Assembly (NCBI RefSeq): GCF_030505395.1
Contig: NZ_CP130044.1
Span: 2,093,001-2,157,000, forward strand
Origin: Asticcacaulis sp. ZE23SCel15
GTDB taxonomy: Bacteria > Pseudomonadota > Alphaproteobacteria > Caulobacterales > Caulobacteraceae
DNA length: 64,000 bases
Reading direction: 5' to 3'
The notes under the pieces were generated by a model. It was given only the letters and a program-made list of their open reading frames with translations, had not been told where the DNA came from and made no database searches. Made by a program: the position numbers and the translations under genes. This document shows, one piece after another, positions 45,696 to 55,164 of the stretch. Within the stretch, counting starts at the first letter, position 1, and the number at the start of each line of letters is the position of its first letter.

Positions 45696-46859
45696 ATGGC
45701 CGAAAGCGCACTGACACGCCCTGGACAACGCGACCGCTACCAGAACAAGTTCGCCCAGATTGACTGGACGCTATGCCTGATGATGGCCCTGATCGCCGGT
45801 ATGGGCTCACTGGTGCTCTATAGCGTCGGTGGCATGTCGTGGGAACCGTGGGCCTATGACCATCTGTTCCGGTTTGGGCTGTGTTTCGTGGTCATGATCG
45901 GCCTGTCCATGATCAATCTCAGTATCTGGCTGAGCATAAGTTACTGGGCCTACGGCGGATCATTGCTGTTGCTGATAGCGGTTGAACTGTTCGGTAAGGT
46001 CAAGATGGGGGCGCAGCGCTGGCTTGATATCGGCATCACTGACATTCAGCCGTCCGAGTTCATGAAGCTAGCCATCGTGCTGGCTCTGGCGCGCTGGTAC
46101 CATGAAAATTCGGCCAAGGACGCTAACTGGTCGTGGAAACTGCTGGTGCCGATTTTCATGATCCTGATCCCGTTTACCCTGGTGGCGCACCAGCCCGATT
46201 TGGGCACCGCCATGCTGATCCTGATCACCGGCGTGGCGGTCATGATTGCGGCCGGCTTGAACTGGAAGGCCATCGCCACGGCGGCCGGCGCTGGGATTGT
46301 CGCCATTCCGTTTGTGTTTACCTTCGTCCTGCACGATTATCAGGCCAAGCGCATCACCACTTTCTTAGACCCCGAATCCGATCCGTCAGGGTCGGGTTAT
46401 CACATCCTGCAATCGAAGATCGCCATGGGGTCGGGCGGGTTGCTGGGGAAGGGGCTGGGGCTGGGCTCTCAGTCGCAGCTAAACTTCCTGCCGGAAAAGC
46501 ATACTGATTTTATCATGGCCGCAGTGTCCGAAGAACTGGGCTTTGTCGGCGGGGCGTCGGTATTTTTACTGTATGGGCTGGTGATTTTCATGGCCCTGCG
46601 CATTGCCATGCTGTCCCACAGTCATTTTGGTCGTCTGGCCGTAGCGGGGGCGATTGCCACCTTTGCCGTCTATGTGCTGATCAACGGGGCGATGGTCATG
46701 GGGCTGGCGCCGGTCGTGGGCGTGCCTATGCCATTGTTGTCCTATGGCGGCTCGGTCATGCTGACCGTGATGGTCGGCTTTGGCCTGATCCAGGGCGTCA
46801 AGGTGCACCGGTATCAGGAGCTACCCCGCCAGAATTCGATCTTCGCCCGCTTCGAATAA
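45696..46859 (+). CDS. rodA: RodA, SEDS-family peptidoglycan glycosyltransferase
   Basis: The 387-residue protein has ten membrane segments and SEDS signatures: GAQRWLDIGITDIQPSEFMK, VAHQPDLGTAMLILITGVAV, RITTFLDPESDPSGSGYHIL, EKHTDFIMAAVSEELGFVGG and GVPMPLLSYGGSVMLTVMVG. The aspartate in the QPDLGT region and the large loop with FIMAAVSEELG are characteristic. RodA polymerises glycan strands that PBP2 cross-links. It begins nine bases after mrdA and ends the operon. Confidence 0.97.
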   Translation: MAESALTRPGQRDRYQNKFAQIDWTLCLMMALIAGMGSLVLYSVGGMSWEPWAYDHLFRFGLCFVVMIGLSMINLSIWLSISYWAYGGSLLLLIAVELFGKVKMGAQRWLDIGITDIQPSEFMKLAIVLALARWYHENSAKDANWSWKLLVPIFMILIPFTLVAHQPDLGTAMLILITGVAVMIAAGLNWKAIATAAGAGIVAIPFVFTFVLHDYQAKRITTFLDPESDPSGSGYHILQSKIAMGSGGLLGKGLGLGSQSQLNFLPEKHTDFIMAAVSEELGFVGGASVFLLYGLVIFMALRIAMLSHSHFGRLAVAGAIATFAVYVLINGAMVMGLAPVVGVPMPLLSYGGSVMLTVMVGFGLIQGVKVHRYQELPRQNSIFARFE

Positions 46860-46995
46860 GGGAAAATCGCGGTCTTTGGCCGATTAGTGCGTCGCCAGCA
46901 CTTGCAGGTACTCAATGTACCAGCGGCGTTTGGCTCCTGCTACTCGTCTCAAATCTCACGATTTTCCGGCCGGTGGAATTAAAAACATTTGCCTT

Positions 46996-47066
46996 ACTCT
47001 TCTCCGCCCCCGTTTACGGGGGAGGGGGACCATCAAACGAAGTGCAGATGGTGGAGGGGGCAACAG
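46996..47066. repeat. GC-rich intergenic repeat after rodA (copy 7)
   Basis: TTCTCCGCCCCCGTTTACGG then GGGAGGGGGACCATCAAACG and GATGGTGGAGGGGGC is a single-arm version of the unit. It lies in the convergent gap before the prolyl aminopeptidase gene. The 130 bases before it show no gene. Confidence 0.7.
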
Positions 47067-47074
47067 TGAGGTCT

Positions 47075-48067
47075 CTACCCCAAAACCTCAACCGCCTGAT
47101 CGCACGTCGCCACCAGCGCCTCAAGAATCCCCGGATCGGACGACGAATGGCCAGCCTTGCCGATCAGCTTAAAGCGCGCTTCCGGCCACGCCTTATGCAA
47201 GGCCCAGGCGCTGTCCATCGGCGTCACCACATCAAACCGGCCCTGAATGATCCATGCCGGAATATGGCGGATACGGTCGATGTGATCCAGTATCCAGGTC
47301 TCGTGCTCGAAAAAGCCCTTGTTCTGGAAATACCATGATTCAATGCGCGCAAAGGCGATGGCGAATTCGGTATCGGTGAATTTTGATGGCGTATCGGACG
47401 GCCCTTCGATCGACAGGGTGGCCCCCTCCCAGCCGCTCCACGCCAGAGCCGATGCCGCTTGCGCCGCCTTATCCTCACCATTCAGGCGGCGGATGTGGGC
47501 GGCCATCAGGTCGTGGCGCTCAGCTTCGGGAATGGGAGCTACGAAATCTTCCCAGATATCGGGGAACAGGTAGCTGGCGCCTTCCTGATAGAACCATTTC
47601 AGCTCTTTTGGGCGAACCATGAATATGCCGCGCAAAATCAAAGCCATCACCTTATCCGGGTGGCTGATGGCATAGGAAAGCGCCAGTGTCGATCCCCACG
47701 ACCCGCCAAACACCGCCCATTGCCCAATCCCCAGTTTCTGCCGCAGGGCCTCGATATCGGCCACCAGATGCCAGGTCGTGTTGTCGCTCAGGTCAGGATC
47801 GCTTGAGGCATGCGGCGTCGATTTCCCGCAGCCGCGCTGATCGAACAGTATGATGCGGTAAAGTTTCGGATTGAAATAACAGCGCAAATTCGGGCTGGTG
47901 CCGCCGCCGGGTCCGCCGTGCAGCACGACGACCGGAATGCCGTCCGGGTTGCCGCTTTGCTCATAATAGATCCGGTGGCGCCCCCCTGCGGCCATATAGC
48001 CCTGATCATACGGTTCTATGGCGGGATAAAGGCCCTTGGCGGGTCTGGGGGTGAGGGAATCGGTCAT
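47075..48067 (-). CDS. pip: Prolyl aminopeptidase
   Basis: The 330-residue protein, from MTDSLTPRPAKGLYPAIEPY, is an alpha/beta-hydrolase with the family stretches VVVLHGGPGGGTSPNLRCYF, ILFDQRGCGKSTPHASSD, the nucleophile serine in VFGGSWGSTLALSYAISHPD and the acid and histidine in GRFDVVTPMDSAWALHKAWP and KAGHSSSDPG. It removes N-terminal proline from peptides in the cytoplasm. It is divergent from the MFS gene, 66 bases apart. Starts further upstream are less like the family. Confidence 0.95.
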   Translation of the reverse strand: MTDSLTPRPAKGLYPAIEPYDQGYMAAGGRHRIYYEQSGNPDGIPVVVLHGGPGGGTSPNLRCYFNPKLYRIILFDQRGCGKSTPHASSDPDLSDNTTWHLVADIEALRQKLGIGQWAVFGGSWGSTLALSYAISHPDKVMALILRGIFMVRPKELKWFYQEGASYLFPDIWEDFVAPIPEAERHDLMAAHIRRLNGEDKAAQAASALAWSGWEGATLSIEGPSDTPSKFTDTEFAIAFARIESWYFQNKGFFEHETWILDHIDRIRHIPAWIIQGRFDVVTPMDSAWALHKAWPEARFKLIGKAGHSSSDPGILEALVATCDQAVEVLG

Positions 48068-48133
48068 AATCAAGTGGCGTTTGAGACAGTTGCGATGGTA
48101 ATGGGCAGGCTTAAGGCCTATCAAAGACTGAAA

Positions 48134-49420
48134 ATGTCACGGATCACAATACCTTTTTCCCGCAAAGACCCGCAATCGCCGCGCCCTGATCTGTCGACGC
48201 GTGCGCGTCAGGCGTTGTTTTACACCTTTGTCTATATCGGTACCGGCGCGTCATTGCCGTACATGCCGCTGTGGTTCCAGTCGCAGGGCTTAAGCGGCTC
48301 TGAGATCGGGCTCATTCTGGCCGTGCCGTTGCTGCTGCGGGCCGCCTCTGGGCCGATCATCGGGGTGTGGGCCGATAATTTTAAGCTGTACCGGACACCG
48401 ATGATATGGCTGGCTCTGGCGGGCGCTATCTTTTATGCCTTGATGGCGGCGTCACCGGCCTTTGGTGATTATAAATTCTATGGCTTTCTGGTGCTGTGGA
48501 CGGTGGGGTACACGCTCACCACTTCGGTCAGTCCGCTGATTGACGCCATGACCTTTCAACTGGCGGCGAAGGAGGGCTTTGCCTACACCTTTCCACGCGC
48601 TATTGGCTCGGCGGTGTTTGTCGCCACCAATATATTATTGGGGTTTTTGCTGACCCTTATGACGCCCGATATCATCTTAGTGTGGGTAGTGCTGGCAGGC
48701 TTAGGCATTTCAGCCGCCGCAGCTTTGATCCTGCAACCCAAGTCAAAAGACGACTTGCCGGACGTGGATAAGGTTGCGGAAGAGGGACCGCGTGAAAGCG
48801 GGGTCGCACGGTTAAAGGCACTGCTGGCCAACCGAACGCTGGTCTGGGTGGTGGTGGCAATGGGCTGTTTTCAGGCTTCTCACAGTTTTTATTACGGTTT
48901 TTCGACCATTATCTGGCAAGGTGAGGGCTATAGCGGCACCATCTGCGGTTATCTGTGGGCTGTAGGGGTGGTGGCCGAAGTCGCCTATATGGGCCTGACG
49001 CTGGGCTGGCGACGACGCATCGGGCCGTGGCGGATGCTGATTTTGGCAGGGATTTTAAGCGTGGTGCGCTGGGGGATCATGGCCCTGTCGCCGCCGCTGT
49101 CGGTGCTGTGGTTCGTGCAGGCCCTGCATGCCTTCAGCTTTGCGGCCATCTATCTGGCCGGGCTTGAACTGGTGCAGACCCTGTCGCCGCGCCGTCTGGG
49201 CGGTCTGGCCCAAAGCCTCAATGCCGCCTTTACGACCGGGGTGATGATGGGACTGGGGACGCTGGCGTCAGGAGCCGTCTATGACCGTATCGGGTCGGGT
49301 GGTTACGCCTTGATGGCCGGATTATCTGCGGCTGGGCTTGGTATTGCTGTCTGGCTCTACTTAGTTCCCTCTCCCCGCTTGCGGGGAGAAGGAGATGATT
49401 TAGCCCCAAAGTTCGGGTAA
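48134..49420 (+). CDS. MFS transporter, MFS_1-like (HcaT type)
   Basis: The protein of about 428 residues starts at MSRITIPFSRKDPQSPRPDL and has twelve membrane segments; features include LPYMPLWFQSQGLSGSEIGL, IIGVWADNFKLYRTPMIWLA and LSPRRLGGLAQSLNAAFTTG. It resembles the HcaT/3-phenylpropionate group, but the substrate is unknown. The C-terminal stretch SPRLRGEGDDLAPKFG is encoded by an intergenic repeat element and the overlap with the convergent dipeptide epimerase gene (21 bases). It could start at 48095 with an upstream ATG. Confidence 0.85.
   Translation: MSRITIPFSRKDPQSPRPDLSTRARQALFYTFVYIGTGASLPYMPLWFQSQGLSGSEIGLILAVPLLLRAASGPIIGVWADNFKLYRTPMIWLALAGAIFYALMAASPAFGDYKFYGFLVLWTVGYTLTTSVSPLIDAMTFQLAAKEGFAYTFPRAIGSAVFVATNILLGFLLTLMTPDIILVWVVLAGLGISAAAALILQPKSKDDLPDVDKVAEEGPRESGVARLKALLANRTLVWVVVAMGCFQASHSFYYGFSTIIWQGEGYSGTICGYLWAVGVVAEVAYMGLTLGWRRRIGPWRMLILAGILSVVRWGIMALSPPLSVLWFVQALHAFSFAAIYLAGLELVQTLSPRRLGGLAQSLNAAFTTGVMMGLGTLASGAVYDRIGSGGYALMAGLSAAGLGIAVWLYLVPSPRLRGEGDDLAPKFG
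49364..49396. repeat. GC-rich repeat within the 3' end of the MFS gene
   Basis: TCCCTCTCCCCGCTTGCGGG then GAGAAGGAGA is the same type as at 32998-33044. It encodes SPRLRGEGD in the MFS frame. Confidence 0.7.
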
Positions 49421-50380
49421 GGGCGGTTCCAGCATGGAGCCCACAATCCCCAGACCATATTCCCGGTCTTTGGCCAGCAGCAGCGGCCCGTCCAGATCAA
49501 CAAAATCCGCCCCCTGCGCCACAATCATGGCCGGAGCCATCGACAGGGACGTGGCGACCATGCAGCCGATCATGACCATCAGGCCTTTGTCGCGCGCAGA
49601 CTGATTGAGTTTCAGCGCCTCGGTCAAACCACCCGTCTTATCCAGCTTGATATTGACGCACGCATAAAGCCGCGCACAGCGCATCAAGTCGGCCGAGGTA
49701 TGCAGGCTTTCATCAGCGCACAGCGGCACCGGCGACGTGTAACCCAGCAGGGCCTCATCATCCGCGACCGCTAAGGGCTGTTCAATCAGCACCACCCCCA
49801 ACGCCTTCAACTCGGGCGCGATCCGTTGCAGGGTCTCGAAATTCAGTCCCTCATTGGCATCGACAATCAGGCGGGTTTTCGGCGCATTGGCCCGCACCGC
49901 CTCGACGCGGTCCAGATCATCCGCACCGCCGATTTTGAGTTTCAGGATCGGGCGGCGGGCATTGGCCGCAGCCTGCGCACCCATAGCTTCGGGGCTATCA
50001 AGGCTCAAGGTATAGGCGGTCTTGAGCGGCGACAGGCTACGCAAACCGGCGGTTTTAAAGGCGGCAATACCGCTTTGCTTGGCGCGCAGATCCCACAGGG
50101 CGCAATCCAGCGCATTGCGGGCTGCACCCGCAGCCAACACGGATTGCAGGGCCTCAATGCTTAACCCGGCCTCGACCTGCGGGCGGATGGCTTCTAACTC
50201 GGCAATAGAGGCGTCAATACTTTCGCCATAGCGGGCATAGGGCACGCTTTCGCCGTGTCCGATGTGGTCACTGTCACGCAGTTCGACATAGAGCACTTGG
50301 GCTTCGGTTTTAGAGCCGCGCGCGATGGTGAACCTGCCCGCGATCGGCCAGCTTTGGGCCTCAATAACGAAATCGGTCAT
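49400..50380 (-). CDS. L-Ala-D/L-Glu (dipeptide) epimerase
   Basis: The 326-residue protein belongs to the enolase superfamily. It shows the lysines in PILKLKIGG (about residue 148), the metal ligands in LIVDANEGLNFETL, VLIEQPLAVADDE and PLCADESLHTSADL, and the second lysine in VNIKLDKTGGLTEALKLN. It interconverts L-Ala-D-Glu and L-Ala-L-Glu so that murein peptides can be recycled. Its ATG overlaps the stop of the tipN-like gene by one base, so it is translated from the same message. The gene overlaps the convergent MFS gene by 21 bases. Confidence 0.92.
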   Translation of the reverse strand: MTDFVIEAQSWPIAGRFTIARGSKTEAQVLYVELRDSDHIGHGESVPYARYGESIDASIAELEAIRPQVEAGLSIEALQSVLAAGAARNALDCALWDLRAKQSGIAAFKTAGLRSLSPLKTAYTLSLDSPEAMGAQAAANARRPILKLKIGGADDLDRVEAVRANAPKTRLIVDANEGLNFETLQRIAPELKALGVVLIEQPLAVADDEALLGYTSPVPLCADESLHTSADLMRCARLYACVNIKLDKTGGLTEALKLNQSARDKGLMVMIGCMVATSLSMAPAMIVAQGADFVDLDGPLLLAKDREYGLGIVGSMLEPPLPELWG

Positions 50381-53268
50381 CAGGAGAGGTCGCTGATAGC
50401 CGCATCGAACAGCAGGTACGCCCGGCCGGTATCATTAGCCAGCACATCCATCAGGGCCGCTTCCGGCTCTGGGGTCAGCAGGGCGACATTGATCTGACGG
50501 TCATAGAAGGTCACGAAATCATTGACCTGTTCACGCAGTTCGGCATCGGCACTCAGGCGACGCGACAGGCGGTGCACCGGATCGGCGGCGACGCGCACAA
50601 TCACCCGGCGGGCCGTGTCATTGTCATCGGTGGCGATGGCCGCGACCGCTTCTTCGAGGCGCGAACGGGTGATCAGGGCCTTGGCATCAATCCCCATGCG
50701 CGAGACTTCGTTAATCAGCATGTCGTCGAGATTATCAAACTCTTCGGCGTCCGGCAGTTCAGGCGTGGCATTGGCCAGAGCTTCCTGCGCCGCCTGATAG
50801 GAATAGGGCGGCGGGGCGGCGGGAGTTGCAGGCTCATCAAATTCCGGCTCCGGGGGCGTTGCTGCCGGTTCCTGACGACGGGGCGCACGGGCATCGCCAT
50901 TCATGCCCCCCAGAAGATCGCGCCAGGACCAGCCATCGTTTTGGGACTTGGCCTGACGCGGATCAACTTGCGGCTCAGGCTGAGGGGCTGGGATGTGCAT
51001 GTCGTCGTCGACATCATGCTCAAGCGGCGTCAGACGCAGGCGCGGCCGCGGTGCTGGGGCCTCCGGCGGGATGGGCTCATAGGTTTGAGCGACCGGTTTC
51101 GGCTGAGGTGCGGCGGGGGCTTCAAACGGGGCCGGCATAACATCCCGCGCTACCGGGCGGGCTGGCGGGCGCGGGGCTTCGCGGGCGGGCGCCGGTTCAC
51201 GGGCTATGTCTTTGGCGGGCGGGGCGACAAACGGATCAAACGGCTCAGGGGCCACGCGGCGCTGCGCCGGTTGAGGTGCGGGCTGAGCGACCGGAGCCGG
51301 GGCTGATCTCGTGGGCTCCGAACGGACAGGTTCCGCCTGCGCGGGACGCACGGGCTGTCCGTAGGATTTACGGGCGTCGGTATCGGTGGGGCGAAGCGGC
51401 GGGCGCGCAAAGGTCGAGGCCGACGGCGCCGTGCTGTGCCCGGAGACCATACCCATCATGCGCACGGTTTCCTGGAGCATTTCATAGTTGCGCTGCACCC
51501 GCTCCTGAAACTTCTGATCGACGGCTTCGGTCTCAAGCGCGGCGCGGCGGGCAGATTCGGTCATGGCCAGAAGCCCGTCTTCGACGCTGCGGCGGATTTC
51601 ATTGATCCGTTCCTGTGCGATGTGCGGCAATTCATCGGCGCGGGCATAAAGCCCGTTCATGGCACTGGCCACATCGGTGATGGCAGCCTGAGCGTGCTGG
51701 AAGGTCTGATCCAGCCGCTCGGCGGTGCGGTCACCGGCCTCATTGATCAGGTCGGCGGAGTTTTCAATCAGGCGGCGGGCGGCGGCAAAGCGGCTGTCGA
51801 AAGCTTCGTCAGCTTTTTTACCGGCTTCGAACAGGGCTTCATTCAGACGGTCAACGCGCGACTGAGCGGAACCGGCAGCGGCATCAGCAGTGCGGCGGGC
51901 ATCTTCGGCGGCGATATTGAGCGCCTCCAGCGCCTGACGGGTTTCCGCGATCAGCTCATCGCGGGCATCGGCGGCCATGGTCGAAATATTGGCCAGAGTT
52001 GAATGGATGCGCGTCTCATATGAGGTGCGCTCATTCTCCGCCGCGCCTATCGCCTGACGCAGATGCTCCTGTGCGGCGATAACCAGATCGCGCAGTACAT
52101 CGGCCCCGCGCGATGAGGTTTCGCCCAGATCAACCGTCGCCTGACGGGCGGTCATCAGCGCGTCGGTCAGTTGGTTGCGCTGCCCCTCCAGATGCTGAGC
52201 GAAGTCTTCCTGATCGGCGCGCAGGGAAAGGGCGGCCGATACTAAACCGGCGCGTTGTTGCGACAGGCCTTCTTCAACCGTGCGGATCTGATCGACCACG
52301 CCGTTTCCGGCCGTTTCCAGCCGCAAGGTCTGGCGGCTCAGGTCGTCCGATATCGCGCTGGCGGTGGCCTGAGCGTCGGCGGCGACACTGGCGAGGTCGG
52401 CGGCGCGGGCGGCAAGCGTCGCTTCGGCTTCACGAAGCTGGGTCTGGGCGAGGTCTGAGGCATCGGCGACCATGCGCGCCTGCCGGTCGACCGCATCGAT
52501 CACGCCCTGAGCCTGACCATCCAGCACCTGGGTCATCTTATAGATCGCGTCGCGTTCTCCTCCGAGAGAGGTAGTGATGGCGCGGGTTGTGTCTTGCGCG
52601 GTCGTGGCCGCTTCGGTGATGCGGTCGGTTTCCGACTTCATCTGGTTAGCCAGGGTCGTCAGGTCGCGGTGGGCCATCTGAACGGCGCGCACGGCCTGAT
52701 CGACCTGATGGCGCAGGTTTTCCACGAGTTTGCTGGCATTATTGGCGGCGGTGGCGGCAGGGCCTACCATGGAGTCGGCAAGGTCTGAGGCGCGGCGGGT
52801 CTCACGCGCCAGAATAGCCGCCTGACGCAGCAGGAACGCCGAGGCGAACACCATGCCCGCCGGGAACAGGCCCATGAATACAAGGATGATCGCCTTAAGC
52901 GGGGCCGTGACAAAGGCATCAAGCTGGGCTTCGGCACCCAGCGCAAACGCGGCCAGCCCCAGCGCCCATAACAGGCTGACAAAAGTAGCACCGACCCAGT
53001 AAGGCCCAGAGCTTACAGTCATTTCCTGACGACGGGCCGGGGTATGCAAAGGTTGCAGTTCCGAAGACCGGGCCTGTGTCGGGCTAGCCGATTTCGCGGC
53101 AACCGGCGGGCTGGCTTCCGGGGGCGGCGTCGGGGTGGCCACGTCATTAAAAATATCATCAGCGTGAGGTGAGAAGGCTGTATGGGTTTCAGCCTCACGC
53201 GCTTCGCCATCAACTTGCGGCGCGGTCAGATTAAGCGGCGGACGGGTTCTGAATTTCATAAACGGCAC
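50380..53268 (-). CDS. tipN: TipN-like polarity protein (two membrane segments and long coiled coil)
   Basis: The 962-residue protein has a proline-rich cytoplasmic start (1-85), two close membrane segments (about 89-111 and 123-148) and a very long helical, Ala/Gln/Arg-rich coiled coil (about 150-630). A proline-rich linker (about 650-850) leads to a folded C-terminal domain of about 120 residues ending RAYLLFDAAISDLS. This plan matches the Caulobacter birth-scar protein TipN, which marks the new pole and helps place flagella and ParA. The match is by architecture and taxon, not by a search. It is translationally coupled to the dipeptide epimerase gene. Two TTGACA boxes lie in its upstream region (53360-53380, minus strand). 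Confidence 0.65.
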   Translation of the reverse strand: MPFMKFRTRPPLNLTAPQVDGEAREAETHTAFSPHADDIFNDVATPTPPPEASPPVAAKSASPTQARSSELQPLHTPARRQEMTVSSGPYWVGATFVSLLWALGLAAFALGAEAQLDAFVTAPLKAIILVFMGLFPAGMVFASAFLLRQAAILARETRRASDLADSMVGPAATAANNASKLVENLRHQVDQAVRAVQMAHRDLTTLANQMKSETDRITEAATTAQDTTRAITTSLGGERDAIYKMTQVLDGQAQGVIDAVDRQARMVADASDLAQTQLREAEATLAARAADLASVAADAQATASAISDDLSRQTLRLETAGNGVVDQIRTVEEGLSQQRAGLVSAALSLRADQEDFAQHLEGQRNQLTDALMTARQATVDLGETSSRGADVLRDLVIAAQEHLRQAIGAAENERTSYETRIHSTLANISTMAADARDELIAETRQALEALNIAAEDARRTADAAAGSAQSRVDRLNEALFEAGKKADEAFDSRFAAARRLIENSADLINEAGDRTAERLDQTFQHAQAAITDVASAMNGLYARADELPHIAQERINEIRRSVEDGLLAMTESARRAALETEAVDQKFQERVQRNYEMLQETVRMMGMVSGHSTAPSASTFARPPLRPTDTDARKSYGQPVRPAQAEPVRSEPTRSAPAPVAQPAPQPAQRRVAPEPFDPFVAPPAKDIAREPAPAREAPRPPARPVARDVMPAPFEAPAAPQPKPVAQTYEPIPPEAPAPRPRLRLTPLEHDVDDDMHIPAPQPEPQVDPRQAKSQNDGWSWRDLLGGMNGDARAPRRQEPAATPPEPEFDEPATPAAPPPYSYQAAQEALANATPELPDAEEFDNLDDMLINEVSRMGIDAKALITRSRLEEAVAAIATDDNDTARRVIVRVAADPVHRLSRRLSADAELREQVNDFVTFYDRQINVALLTPEPEAALMDVLANDTGRAYLLFDAAISDLS

Positions 53269-53414
53269 CTTTGAGCCATATCCGGATTGTTCATCGGGTT
53301 GGCTTCTCCCATGAGGGGAAACGCTATCCTCAACCGGCGCGTATGGTAAAGGGGTTTGTCAAAATTTTTGTCAATTTTTCGTGGAGATGCCGAACCTTAG
53401 CGGCATTTTATAAC

Positions 53415-54077
53415 TCACAGAATGATATCGCCTGACGGATGCGCGGTCGGGTCCATCATTTGCCGGGCGCGTTCGGCCTCGGCCGCTGCGCAGGCGGCTT
53501 GCGCGGCCAGTTCCAACTGCTGAGCGTGGGCTTTTGCGGCTTCAACAGACGCCAGATCAATCGGTGGTATAGTAAAGGCTTCGATGTTGAAAGGCTCGGT
53601 GGCAAAGCTTTGCGGCAGGGTAACCGTGACGCCGCTAAGCGACTTACCGTCATGGCGGAACGACAGACGTGATCCCGGCTGTGATGCCGGGCGCGCGTGG
53701 GCCTTCATTTCTGCGGCTTCGATCTGAGCTTCGAATGCCTTCATCTGGGCTTCGTGCAGTTTCATATCAGCTTCGTGCGCGCTCATCTCGGCTTCATACA
53801 CGGCGCGTTCGGCAAGGGCAGCCATGCGGTCGGCTTCGGCATCCGCCGGTTCGCTATGGATGTCGCTGATGGGCTGCGGGGCCAGGGGTGCCGACGGTGG
53901 TTGCGGCGCCGACACAGGGGCGACTTCCGTCACGGGCGGTGCGTAAGACGAAGCTTCCGGCGGGGTGGAGGCCGGTACGCCGCGACCGACAGGTATTTCC
54001 GAAGCGCCGAAATGCGCAAAGGCCGCCGCGATCAGCGCGGCGATAAAGGAAATAACGATGTCAAATATCGATGACAT
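53415..54077 (-). CDS. Hypothetical anchored protein with heptad repeats
   Basis: I do not recognise this 220-residue protein. It has a hydrophobic start (IFDIVISFIAALIAAAFAHF, residues 4-23), a proline/alanine-rich stretch, then four heptad-like units (EMSAHEADMKLHEAQMKAFE and onward), and a small domain with SFRHDGKSLSGVTVTLPQSF before a coiled end. The heptads suggest a parallel coil or charged ladder. It lies upstream of the tipN-like gene on the same strand with a 146-base gap, so co-transcription is possible but unproven. No obvious signal peptidase site is seen. Confidence 0.6.
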   Translation of the reverse strand: MSSIFDIVISFIAALIAAAFAHFGASEIPVGRGVPASTPPEASSYAPPVTEVAPVSAPQPPSAPLAPQPISDIHSEPADAEADRMAALAERAVYEAEMSAHEADMKLHEAQMKAFEAQIEAAEMKAHARPASQPGSRLSFRHDGKSLSGVTVTLPQSFATEPFNIEAFTIPPIDLASVEAAKAHAQQLELAAQAACAAAEAERARQMMDPTAHPSGDIIL

Positions 54078-54277
54078 GACAGGCTGCGCAAGAGATAGGG
54101 TTTGGCCGCAAAGGCGGCGGAGATCATGTGTTCAGGTAATACGCAGGTTACTTATGGTTACTTTATGCCCTGTTTTCATCACGGTTGCAACTGAAACCGG
54201 CGCAAGTTTTTGACGTAAAGTCATGTGGCCTTGATAGGTTTCTACTTGCGGCAAATTTGTGGCGAATTGGGAGCGAT

Positions 54278-55027
54278 TCAGCGAAAATGATCCTTGCGGG
54301 CGCGAAGGTCGCCAAAGCGATTGGCCTGTGCGTCAAAATCCGGCTCCATGAGCGGAAATTTCAGGAACGGATTGGCGCGGATTTCGTCCCTAAGGCGCGA
54401 GGGTACGGTGGGCAAGCCCTAAGTCCTGAGCGTGCGCAAATGTTGAGCGTGAACTATCAGATCGTCATGAATATCAACACTTTCCGCAAACCGTAGGTTA
54501 TCCAGCGCATATTCATGGGCGCTGTAGATCAGGGTGTCTGCGGGCAGGGTCATCAGGCGTGTCAGGCTCATCCACATGTCGGTGGGCGTGCCTTCTCGCA
54601 GCCGCCCGCAGCCCAGCACAAACAGGCAGTCACCGACAAAGGCGACTTTGAGATCGCGGTTTATATAGCCAATCTGTCCGGCGGTATGGCCGCGCAGATC
54701 CATAATCTCAAAGCGCGTTTCCCCTAGGACAACCTCATCGCCGGGATGTAGGACCTGATCCAGCGGGGCGTTGCGGGTCACTTCCTGCGGCCCGAAAATC
54801 TCGCAGCCAAAACGGTCTTTCAGCGCCTGATTGCCGTTCGTGTGATCGGGGTGCCAGTGGGTGTTGAAGATGTAGTCAAGCCGTCCCCAGCCCAAACCAG
54901 AGATGGCGCTCGCAATCACGTCCGCGTCGGGGGTGTCGATGGTGGCAACCTGTCCCGTCGCCTGATCGCGGACTAAAAAGGCGTAATTGTCCTGAAGACA
55001 GGGGAAGACGCGGATATCGAGAGCCAT
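54278..55027 (-). pseudogene. gloB: Glyoxalase II (hydroxyacylglutathione hydrolase) interrupted by an in-frame amber codon
   Basis: The first 202 codons encode a metallo-beta-lactamase fold with the metal motif THWHPDH (residues 57-63), RGHTAGQIGY and VGDCLFVLGCGRL. A TAG then stops the frame at 54419-54421. The same frame continues directly with GLPTVPSRLRDEIRANPFLK and, at its end, RKDHFR to a TGA at 54278. That tail is the normal glyoxalase II C-terminal, glutathione-binding domain. One C-to-T change (CAG to TAG) explains it. Full length would be 249 residues, the usual size. The truncated protein would keep the metal site but lose most glutathione contacts. Glyoxalase II hydrolyses lactoylglutathione to lactate. 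It is divergent from a methyltransferase gene. Confidence 0.88.
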
Positions 55028-55164
55028 GTCGCTTATGTAAGTGCGACCGTTCCTATTGTCAAAGAATGGCCATGTGTAAAATAGGGGACGGTTGTATGTT
55101 CAGGGGAATTGCTGCTAACATAATGCCCTGAAAAGAATAGTTCCTATAAGGATTTGCGTAGCCC

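Noticed and set aside
46860-46995. A possible hairpin after rodA (AATCG...CCGATT)
   Set aside because: The stem is imperfect and no T run follows, so I do not call a terminator.
47810-48133. An upstream extension of the MFS gene
   Set aside because: It runs antisense through the prolyl aminopeptidase gene and contains no transporter-like sequence; ATG 48134 starts a normal MFS protein.
54281-54330. A TGATCC site near the glyoxalase gene
   Set aside because: It falls within coding sequence and no -10 follows at the right spacing, so it is not counted as a sigma/ChrR promoter. The same applies to a TGATCC near 14292.
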